NCBI GenBank assembly: GCA_012845835.1
Contig: JABAKD010000019.1
Coordinates: 12,169,344-12,233,343, forward strand
Length of the DNA: 64,000 nucleotides
Direction of reading: 5' to 3'
DNA from: Undaria pinnatifida
Taxonomy: Eukaryota > Sar > Phaeophyceae > Laminariales > Alariaceae
Shown here: in pieces, positions 31,376 to 39,778 of the stretch
Position numbering within the stretch: position 1 is the first letter of the stretch
How the letters are laid out: each line of letters begins with the position of its first letter
Notes under the pieces: model-generated
Told to the model about the DNA's origin: nothing
The model's input: only the letters and a program-made list of their open reading frames with translations
Database searches by the model: none
Program-made: the position numbers and the translations under genes

Positions 31376-34300
31376 CGACAACGGCTGCTCTTCTTGCTTG
31401 TTTACGTTTGGTCACATTTCGTACGAACTGGTATGATAATTCTCGAGCTAGCTACTACTACTACTTACTGCTGTATCTATCTTCTATCTGTGCAGTCTCC
31501 AGCCCCGGCAAGCAGCCTAGCTGAGCCGCCTCCGGCAGCAAGCCCACAACTGGGGCGGTGGGTCTGTCAGCAGGGGCTGCGATTCGCGAGAATCCGGGGT
31601 CTGCTGCTGGTGCTTGCTGCTGCCAGTGCTGCTGCTGCTGCTGCTATTGGAGCTAACGAACAGCTGCTGCTTCGACGACGACTGCCCTTCCTTGCCTTTT
31701 TACGTTTGGTCACATTTCGTACTGGTATGACCGTATTATTACTGCTGTTGTTACGGCTTCAGTAGGTAAGGGATTCGCGTCACACTGCTGTATGCCTTGG
31801 TACGAGTAGCTAGGGGTACTGCCTGGTGATTGTTCTGCACGCTGTGATGACATATGATCGGAGCATCGGCACGACGGAGGCAGGAAGCCGAAATGTTTGT
31901 ATTTTATTGGCGGACCCGCGGGCCCGACCCGCGGGGCGCCTGCACAGCATCAACGTGGCTCTCAGCTGTAAGTTTGAAAAAGGCGGATCCGCCGGCTAGA
32001 TCCGCGGGTTTGACCCGCGGGTCAGCCCAAAACAACTCACGGGTCATTATGGCTTGACCCGCGAAGTGACCCGTATCTCGCGGGTCATGACCCGACCCGA
32101 CCCGCGAGATTTTGAAAACCTCTTGACCCGACCCGACCCGACCCGCGAGATTTTGAAGCCTTTTGACCCGACCCGACCCGACCCGCGAGATTTTGAAAAC
32201 ATCTTGACCCGACCCGACCCGACCCGTGAGATTTTAAAACGTAATGACCCGACCCGACCCGACCCGCGAGATTTTGAAACCCCCTTGACCCGACCCGCGG
32301 GTCGGGTCATGACCCGTGAAAAGCCCTGAAAAATTCAAATTTCCAAACCAACCCCTGACTACTGTAGTCTACTGGTAAGTAGTACTACCGCACGGCAGAA
32401 TCACGGTTACAAATCAAGTGGATTTGTATCTCGCACAGCAGTACGAAGTAGGTAAAAAATGGCAACCGTACTACTTTCATCCTACCTCTGGCCGTTCTAC
32501 GAGCAGCACAGCAGTGTTAACGATGCGCGCAGATCACGACTGTGCGCACAACAAAAACGACCTTCACATTCCAAAAGTTGTTGCCTGAACACGGAGACGG
32601 ACGGACCGGGGAAGGGGGCGGCAGGATGTGTTGTGATCGCGCGTACATCGCGCGTACACGTATTGCAGCAGTAGCCGTCTTGGGGTTACAGAATTTGGGT
32701 GCGACATACAGAGTTCGCACCGCGAAAGCGGGAAACAAAAGGCGCACATCGACACTGCGAGCACCTGAACCCGCCGTGTAGACTATATCATAAAAAATGA
32801 AAATTCACTCCAGCTGTGAGATCGAAGATTTCGTCGAAACTCATCTTTGCAAGCTGTGTGCGATACTCCGATCGCTATATGTAGTAGTCGGCGGCCTGTA
32901 TCGATTTGTGCAGCACGGTTTGTACCACCTGTTCCCCGGGCCGTATTTTCGTCCTGACACCGTTTTCAATTCCCAAGCAGACAGGTGTGCTGCTTGGCAC
33001 CGGTTAGACTTGAGCATAATAGACGTAATCATAACAAACGTACAGTACAATAAAATATAATGGCCCAGACGACGCAATCGCAGAAGTGGTGATCATGCGT
33101 ACTGCTGTTGACGCACAGGGTGTTCGTCGATCCGTCCTTGTCACGCCGAATGTCCTCGTTCGCCCACAGCTCTGAAGCATGAAATCTGGTACGTCAACGG
33201 AGCATCACTCACCGTCAAGGAGAAGTGGGTGAACTGTCTGCAAGAGCTAAATACCGAGGAACCGCACTGCAGGGTGTTTGCCAACAAGTCGGACACCTCC
33301 ATTCAGTCGCACTACAATGACATCGTCACCAAGCAGAGCGGCGACAACAGCGCGGCCCAGCGAGAGTTCGGAGGTGGCACAGATCCGGACTCTCAGGGTA
33401 GCGAGTCCGAGAAACAGATGAAAATCGATCTGGTGAGTTCGTATCTATGTAGTACGACCGGAGAGACATTCTGCCCGCCCTCGTTGCGCTGGTGTAGGTA
33501 CCACCAGCGCCTGCGTTTCCCACCCCCTTCGCGTTTTGGGGTTTTAGTCGTGTGTTCGCGTCGGGCGTCACACAAGGATGATTCGGGGCGCTAAAGGTTA
33601 ACGGCAGAGAACACGTCCCGCCCGAAGTTGATTAGTTTGAGCCACTCGTGTGTACGTATGTACACCATATTTTGGCACACCCGGTTAGGGACGAAAAATC
33701 CCCGCCTTCCGGCCCCGCTTGTCAACCCCCCCCACCCTCCCCCCCCGTGACTTAAAGAACATAGCCCCCGCCGGCGGGTATACCTTGTATTCGTTAGGGT
33801 TATGCGCTTGACGGAACGTTAGGCGGCCATCGCGTGCCAAGCTGCCAAGCTCTTGCGCGAAGCCCTACCACCCACCACCCCCGCAGACAGGCCTGCCCGA
33901 AGTTTTCACAGTCCTCGACAACCATTCTTCGATTAGCATATGAATTCAGATGGGTGCGTTGGGTGGAGTGCCTTCGACAACCATTTTCCCTCCGGTTTCC
34001 ACTTGTATCGCAACCATGCGAGATTTTTTTGTTCGCAGAGCCAATCTCTCCGCACACACGCACGCCGACGCACGCCTCGGGCTACCTTGTCACTCTGCCG
34101 TTCTCGCTGTACATTGGTTAGTATGACCGGGCTGTGTCGCTCAGTAAAGGAATATTCCCCACCAGAAGATGCATAGAGTTGGGAGTCGTTTCGCAACGTG
34201 CCATCTAACAAAACTGCGTGTAGCCTCGTTCTGACACTACTGTCTCGCCTTCCTTCCACGCTTGTGTGTGCTATTGGGGCAGAAAAAAACCCTGAACGCC

Positions 34301-35774
34301 ATTGTGGACGCTAAGGCAGCTGCTAGGCAAGACTCGGCGTCAAGCAAGCAGAAGAAGGTCGACGCCGTCGCCCAAAACACCTTGTTGGGCACCGTACAGG
34401 TGTCCCAGGGCAAAGCGCGATGCGGGCCCGGATCGAAGGCTACGTCGTTCGGAGACGCAGTGAGGGCGGACGAGGTCGCCATGGTGAATGCGCTGGCGAA
34501 TTCCGTACCAGCAGGCACGAGGGGCGGCCGATCGAGCCCGCTGACAGCGGGCAACAGCGGGTCAAGCGGCGCCACGAGCGGCGGCCGATCGAGCCCGCTG
34601 ACAGCGGGCAGCAGCAGTTCAAGCGGCGCCCTCCCCAGCGACAGGTCGACCCCGGCGGCGGCAGATGGAACGGTCTCCATTCCGGCGCTTGGAGACGAGC
34701 TCGCCAAGGAGATGGGCGCACCCAGCATCGTCGACCTCGCCAGGGACACCGGGGCGACTAACGAGCAGGCGGGTCGGTTCCTGAAAACCGGCTTCACGTA
34801 CGATCTGCTCCCTCGGGGGAAGGCCACCGCCATGATGACACGCGTGCTGAAGCAAAAGCTTTTCTTGAACCGCGGCGACAAAGACGTGGAGGACTACATC
34901 GCCGAGGGTCAAGATTTTGATGAGCATGACTTCGAAGTGCTTGACGGACTGCTCCTGAAGAAGCTCTGCCACCACTACGGCATGGACGAGGACGACTTCT
35001 ACTCGTGCGATGATGCCTTCGGCTACGCCAACGGGTGGCACGTCGACTGTCAGGCCTCTTCGGCGAAGTTCGACGTTCAGACGGAGCGGCTGGCGAACCT
35101 TCTGATACCAGGCCCTATCGGCACACCGCCGGCCCCTTCATCTTCCAACGCGAGCGGTGCGGCACCTGCGGACTCGATCATCAACCTCGGCCCTTCTCGC
35201 CGGGGCAACCGCGGGAGGAAGTCTCGGAACAACAGCAACAAGCTGCGGGAGGAGGGACTCGAGGGGTGAGGATAGGAAACCCATGCCATTCGCAAGTGCG
35301 CATAGAATATTAGTTGCTAACCTGGTCCTTATTTATGTATTTCTGTTTTTGCAAGGGGAGGAGGTGTTTAGAGGGTTAGCGTTACCGACGTAGCTGCTGC
35401 CAGTCGATTTCCACCCCGCAATTCGTGCCGATGAAATGCGCTCATATCGGACAGGACCCTCCCGATCCTAAAACCACTGTTCTCCATGATGCAGGTTCCT
35501 AGACAGACAGATTCAAGCTGCTGAGAAACACGTAGCTACGCCCAAGGCAGCTGAAGACGCGAAGGAGGCGAGGCACATGGAAAGGATGAAGGAACTGATG
35601 GCGCATGACCGGCAGCTACGACAGGATGAGTTCAACTTTCAGCGGCAACTTCGTGAGGACGAACGCGCTGCCGACAGGGCTGAGAAGAAAGAGGATCGAG
35701 CTCACCAGCTTGAGCTCCTGAAACTGCAGGTGCAGTTGGCCCAAGCCCAAGCCGGAGCCAAGAGTTCCTCGTAG
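30015..35774 (+). CDS. Myb/SANT-like coiled-coil nuclear protein (complete, 4 exons, 612 aa)
   Basis: Exons 30,015-30,327, 33,170-33,432, 34,283-35,265 and 35,495-35,774 join without phase conflict from ATG to TAG. Residues 1-90 are charged with an acidic run (EEQSDDDEEVEAV). Residues about 90-175 (KKTRVSKKWNTL, IWYVNGASLTVKEKWVNCLQ, TSIQSHYNDIVTKQ) look like a Myb/SANT or trihelix-type DNA-binding fold with regularly spaced Trp. Then follow a Ser/Gly-rich tandem repeat (GGRSSPLTAG twice), an acidic helical domain and a C-terminal coiled coil (about 548-605). Such proteins occur as transcription regulators and as accessory proteins of PIF/Harbinger transposons; which applies is open. Intron 1 carries a hAT-like element. 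Confidence 0.72.
30660..30860. repeat. 40-43-bp minisatellite, left array of the hAT-like element
   Basis: About five units of GACCCGACCCGACCCGCGAG plus ATTTTgaaaaccTCTT variants. Reading frames of RPDPTRE/FENLL type are by-products. Confidence 0.93.
31188..31745. repeat. Direct duplication of about 250 bp with CTG microsatellites
   Basis: CAATCTCCGGCCCCGGCAAG...CTGGGGCGGTG...GGGGCTGCGATxCGCGAG is present at 31,188-31,440 and 31,494-31,740. Each copy contains a (CTG)n run, the longest at 31,320-31,375. A tRNA-like GGTGGTCTAACGG (minus, about 31,117-31,130) sits just outside. Confidence 0.88.
32080..32300. repeat. 40-bp minisatellite, right array of the hAT-like element
   Basis: Five to six units of the same sequence as the left array, in the same orientation. 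Confidence 0.93.
32812..32885 (+). repeat. Dispersed CTGTGAGATCGAAG repeat, well-preserved copy
   Basis: CAGCTGTGAGATCGAAGATT, TCGTCGAAACTCATCTTTGC and AAGCTGTGTGCGATACTCC; the best reference copy in the window. Confidence 0.8.
33170..33432 (+). CDS. Myb/SANT-like gene, exon 2
   Basis: GCCCACAG acceptor, phase 1 in, phase 0 out at CTG/GTGAGT. Encodes the main aromatic core ALKHEIWYVNGASLTVKEKW. Confidence 0.8.
33433..34282. other. Intron 2 of the Myb/SANT-like gene
   Basis: No repeat family recognised. A C-rich run at 33,725-33,748. Confidence 0.6.
34283..35265 (+). CDS. Myb/SANT-like gene, exon 3 (327 codons)
   Basis: GGGGCAG acceptor; ends in phase 2 at GAGGG/GTGAGG. Contains a 57-bp tandem duplication (near 34,524 and 34,581), giving repeated GGRSSPLTAG, and the domain LLKKLCHHYGMDEDDFYSCD. 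Confidence 0.85.
35495..35774 (+). CDS. Myb/SANT-like gene, exon 4 with coiled coil
   Basis: ATGCAG acceptor, phase 2 in, ends SSS then TAG. Heptad-like charged helix RQLRQDEFNFQRQLREDERA, then LELLKLQVQLAQAQAG. Confidence 0.85.
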
Positions 35775-36857
35775 GCTGTCAGGTTGTATCCTGTTCCTGA
35801 CTCATCTTGTCGACGTTGCCATGGCCTCACTCTAATACGCGTAAAGGCGCTGGACACAATGAGCACGGAATCCCCCGAAGTTTACATTTTTTTTTGTGGG
35901 GTTTGTTGGAGATACTTTGAGTCCGCTCGCCCGTTCGTTTTGTTTGTTTTGTTTGTTTTGTTTGTTTTTTCTTGGTGAGTTGCCGTGCTGTCTAGCCTGG
36001 ATTGTTGGATGGAGGAGTGAGGGTGTGGTGGCCTTGTTATTGGAATTGCTGTTGAGATATGTGCAGTGCAGGCGTTCCGCTTTTATTGTATCGAAGCGCC
36101 ATTTGCCACATGTCTGCTTGCTGGGCCTTTTTTTCTTGTTCTTTTTTCGGTTTCGTCGTGTATACGCCGATGAAGGCACGTATTCATTTCCATTTGTCAG
36201 CACGCGTTCTCTCTCTTTTTTTTTCTTGGTTCGGCTCAAAGAAACGGTCTTTTGCCTTTTTTTTTGCGTGGAAGTGGGAGGCAACGGGGGGGGGGAGTCT
36301 TGGTCACTATCCGATGTAGCCGTTCTGTTGGACGCTCTAGCTGGGTCCATGTCCTGCGCCTACTCGCCTATCCGTTGTTTTCAGTACCTCCTCTGCCCTT
36401 TTTTTATTTCGTTTTTTTGGGGAATATGGATGAGCACATGCCGATGCAGCCCCCGTTGCAGTGACATGTTCTTAGGTGCCATCGCACACGTTCGATTTTC
36501 TATTTTCTATACATTTTTTTCGGTCATATGCCACGAGGAGCGGGGCATCCGTCCGTGTCTTGTGCCTTTTTTTCTTGTATCCGGCGTAATATTTGAAGGG
36601 CCTCTCTGTGTGCCTCTGCTCATGCCCTCTGTTTTGTTTTGTTCCGTTTCTTCACGGGGCCAAAGTTTACTTTTTTTCGTGTTTATTCGCGAACATACGG
36701 TCGTATAAGAAATGGCCTCAGCTCCGCTATTCCGCCGCTTTTTAATTTCTCGGGAAGTTTCCAAGGCGGGCTGTTGGTGGCCCTTATTCCTAAATATATT
36801 TCCTCGCTTCTGGCTCTTTAGAGCTCCACTCCGAAACTCCTAACTTTCTCACAAACT
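35775..36857. other. Downstream region of the Myb/SANT-like gene, T-rich, with a Harbinger-type end
   Basis: About 900 bp rich in T-runs, probably 3' UTR and beyond. The 270-codon plus ORF is low-complexity (Phe/Leu/Ser from T-runs) and is not called. TATAAGAAATGGCC at 36,704-36,717 matches the right end of the 17,049-17,855 element; no partner end was found. Confidence 0.5.
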
Positions 36858-37296
36858 TGTGGTGGAAAAAACGAGTTTAGAAGGAAATAACTCGAGTAGC
36901 ATTTATTCGTTGTTCAACGTTTTCAGTCTACTTCCTCACAATGGCGTCGTCGGCAGGACGTGAGATTATGAACAGTGAGGTCGCTGGTTCGATTCTCACC
37001 GTGTTTCCCAGAAGAAGAAAAAATGGGTTTTCTCACGTTCAAGAACCTGTAAAACGTAAACCACTTTACAGTAAAAGCAACGACGAGAGCAATGTATAGG
37101 ATCATTGCAAGTCACTCCAATACCGAAAAAGTCGCGTTGGATACTGGGCACCTCATCGGAGTTCCTGACATAATCTGGGAAATGTCAGGTTTAGCAGTTT
37201 AGCAGCTGTTAGTGGGGCAGAATGTGGTGGAAAAACGAGTTTAGAAGGAAATGACTCGAGTAGCATTTGTTCAACATTTTTAGTCTTCTTCTCACA
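36858..37296 (+). mobile_element. Small LTR element (TRIM-like), family 1, copy B
   Basis: 439 bp with direct repeats starting TGTGGTGG and ending CTCACA, the tRNA-like core TGGCGTCGTCGGCAGGACGT, then CGCTGGTTCGATTCTCACC, and a purine tract GTGGGGCAGAA before the 3' repeat. The A box is closer to consensus here than in copy A. Confidence 0.85.
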
Positions 37297-37301
37297 AGTT
37301 T

Positions 37302-37828
37302 AGTTATTTCCTTCAAAACTCGTTTTTCCACCACATTCTCCCCCACTAAACCTGACATATTTCCCAGATTATGTCAGGAACCCCGATGAGGTACCCTGTA
37401 TCCAACGCGACTTTTTCGGTATTGGAGTGACTTGCAATGATCCTATACATTGCTCTCATCGTTGTTTTTGAGTGGTTGAGTTTTTCAGGTTATTGAACGT
37501 GAGACAATTTTTTTTTTTTTTTTTTTTTTTTTGCCTGGGAAAGACGGTGAGAATTGAACCAGCGACCTCACTGTTTATAATCTTACGTCCTGTCTGCGAC
37601 GCCATTGTGAGGAAGTAGACTAAAAATGTTGAACAACAAATAAATGCTACTCGAGTTATTTCCTTCTAAACTCGTTTTACCGTCCTGTCTGCGACGCCAT
37701 TGTGAGGAAGTGGACTAAAAATGTTGAACAACAAAAAATGCTACTCGAGTTATTTCCTTCTAAACTCGTTTTTCGCGAACAACAAAATTTAATGCTACTC
37801 GAGTTATTTCCTTCTAAAAACTCGTTTT
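37302..37828 (-). mobile_element. Family 1 LTR element, inverted copy C with extra terminal-repeat fragments
   Basis: Minus-strand copy truncated on the left, with its tRNA-like core at about 37,545-37,605, followed by two further terminal-repeat fragments (37,676-37,760 and 37,763-37,828). A head-to-head junction with copy D lies at 37,829. Confidence 0.8.
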
Positions 37829-39136
37829 TCAAAAACGAGTTTTTAGAAGGAAATAACTCGAGTAGCACTTGTTCAACATTTTTGGTCTACTTCCTCACAA
37901 TGGCGTCGCCGACAGGACGTGAGATTATGAACAGTGAGGTCGCTGGTTCAATTCTCACCGTCTTTCCCCCCAGGCAAAAAAAAAAAAAAAGGATTTTCTC
38001 ACGTTCAATAACCTGTAATCGAGCGGGCGCGCAAGTGAACCAGCACCAACCCCTCGTGCACGCGCTCTCCCGCACCCTTAAGAGCATGTCTGCCCGCCAC
38101 CAGGTGGAAAGCGGAGCCCCGTTCCACGCAGACAGGGATTTGCGAATGGACATCGTGATTGAGGCAGGTGGACTAAGAGATGCTACGGCACCGGAGTATC
38201 GCGACAACAAGTCGATACTCCTCGACGTGACGTATGCGGACCCACAAGCAGGGGTCCACATGCGGGCAGGAAGCGCGGATCGAAACGGATCAGCGGCTTC
38301 CACTTCCGAGGCGCGCAAGCGCAACCACTACGCTCGTCCGGGACAGGTGTCCTTCGACGAACGCAGCTACAAACTCGCCACCCTCGCGGTGGAAAGCTTT
38401 GGGCGCCTCGGTAAAGAAGGCAGCGACCTGATAGATCAGGAGGTAGCGGCAAGCATCGTTGGAGGGACGGACGCATCGTCCCTAGCGCGGAAAGGCGTGT
38501 GCAAGGAGCGACTATTCCAAATCATTTCTGTGACCACTCAGGTCGCGATTTCGCGCAGAGTTCATCGATATAGACTATTTCGGAGGGATCGTCAGGCCGC
38601 GAGGGGAAGGGAGGAAGAATCGGGAGGACTAAGGCCACTGGCCTGGGGTGGCAATGTTGATGAGGATTAAGGTAGACTCCCAGCTGTAACATACCAGGTA
38701 TATATAGGGAAAGGGAATAGTAGATAAAAGGAGAAGATGTGGGGAAAGGAAATGGGCGAATGGTTGGCGGAAGATACCACTGCATTATGGTGCGATCATT
38801 CGACTTCATACTAGGTGCTACTGCTGCTTTAAGGAAGGATATTCGATTTATACCGGAAAGGCATCTACGCTACATTGTCGGAGGGCAAAAATAATAATAA
38901 CCTGTAAAACTCAACCACTTGAAAAACAACGATGAGAGCAATGTATAGGATCATTGCAAGTCACTCCAATCCCGAAAACGTCGCATTGGATACTGGATAC
39001 TGGGTACCTCATCGGGGTTCCTGACATAACCTGGGAAATATGTCAGGTTTTGTTGGGGAGAATGTGGTGGAAAAACGAGTTTAAAAGGAAATAACTCGAG
39101 TAGCATTTGTTCAACATTTTTAGTCTACACTTCCTC
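37829..39136 (+). mobile_element. Family 1 LTR element, copy D, split by a LINE-like insertion
   Basis: The 5' repeat and tRNA-like core are at 37,829-38,018 and the rest at 38,896-39,136. Together they match copies A and B. The interruption (38,019-38,895) is a separate retroposition. Confidence 0.85.
38019..38895 (+). pseudogene. 5'-truncated LINE-like retrotransposon fragment with C-terminal ORF
   Basis: 877-bp insertion flanked by a perfect 12-bp target duplication (AATAACCTGTAA, 38,007-38,018 and 38,896-38,907), ending in a short A-rich tail. The ORF runs from the junction to a stop at 38,670. It reads VNQHQPLVHALSRT, MDIVIEAGGLRD, SILLDVTYADPQAG and KLATLAVESFGRLGKEGSDL, resembling the C-terminal nuclease-like tail found after reverse transcriptase in some non-LTR elements (possible Asp/Glu residues in DIVIEAGG and LLDVTYADP). 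The reverse transcriptase itself is absent. The 3' end, TTGTCGGAGGGCAA, recurs at 3,899. Confidence 0.78.
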
Positions 39137-39312
39137 ACAAACTCACAAACTAGTGTTTTTGGTGTTCCACTTTCTGGGAGGCATACATAAGCGGGAGCAC
39201 CTTTCCTGTACCAAAAAAAAATGCTGTTCGGCCATCGCCGGGGTTGAATCCACACCGAAGCACGAGAAGCACGAGGCCTTGCCTCGAACACTGAACAGAG
39301 AGCAGCCATAAT

Positions 39313-39778
39313 ATGCGACCCGAACTAGGGAGCCAGCGGCTTCTCGCCGCAGTGTTGTTGGTGCTCTTCTCAGTGGTTCCGGCGTGGTCATGGACTATGC
39401 TCCCATCCGCAAGAAGGACACGCAATAATGGGATTGCCAGACGTGACTCGACAACATGTCACCCAACGCACCCCACGTCATTTGCATCGCCGGTCCTCAA
39501 AGCGAGCACCACCACCACCACCACCATGCGAGCAACTGCCTCCTCCGACGACTCCTCGTCTCTCTCGTCATTGGACGCTGCCAAGCCGACTTCGTCGCTG
39601 ACACGCGTGGATTGGCTGCGGGTGGGTGCAAGTTTAGCTGTGATCGCTCCAGTGCTCGGTGTCGCTGCTGACGGCGATGCTGCGAGTGCTGCGACTCCAG
39701 GAGCGTCGGTGACCGTGCTCGGGGCTGGGGGCAAGACGGGGAGAGAGTGCGTGGAGTATCTGGCTTCTCGAGGAGCAG
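39313..39778 (+). CDS. SDR-like gene, exon 1 with leader and Rossmann glycine loop
   Basis: ATG at 39,313; MRPELGSQRLLAAVLLVLFS signal region; ends in phase 1 at GAGCAG/GTGGGG directly after the nucleotide-binding loop VTVLGAGGKTG. Confidence 0.85.

Larger units (their letters stand above)
30610..32328. mobile_element. hAT-like non-autonomous element with minisatellite arms (1,719 bp)
   Basis: Starts CAGGGCTTTTCACGGGTC and ends with the reverse complement. It is flanked by the perfect 8-bp duplication AAAAATTC (30,602-30,609 and 32,329-32,336). An 8-bp duplication and CAGGG termini are hAT hallmarks. Both subterminal regions hold about five copies of a 40-43-bp unit (GACCCGACCCGCGAGATTTT), and the middle carries duplicated CTG-rich sequence. 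No transposase. It lies in intron 1 of the Myb/SANT-like gene. A 196-bp relative is at 49,571-49,766. Confidence 0.92.

Noticed and set aside
30525-32329. ORFs with RPDPTRE / SRGSGRV repeats on both strands
   Set aside because: Artefacts of the minisatellite arms of the hAT-like element; the unit is open in several frames.
35896-36708. 270-codon plus-strand ORF rich in Phe, Leu and Ser
   Set aside because: Comes from T-runs downstream of the Myb/SANT-like gene; no start context, no domain.
28474-39136. Family 1 tRNA-like cores as functional tRNA genes
   Set aside because: Boxes A and B are present, but the acceptor stem does not pair and each core is embedded in LTR-element sequence.
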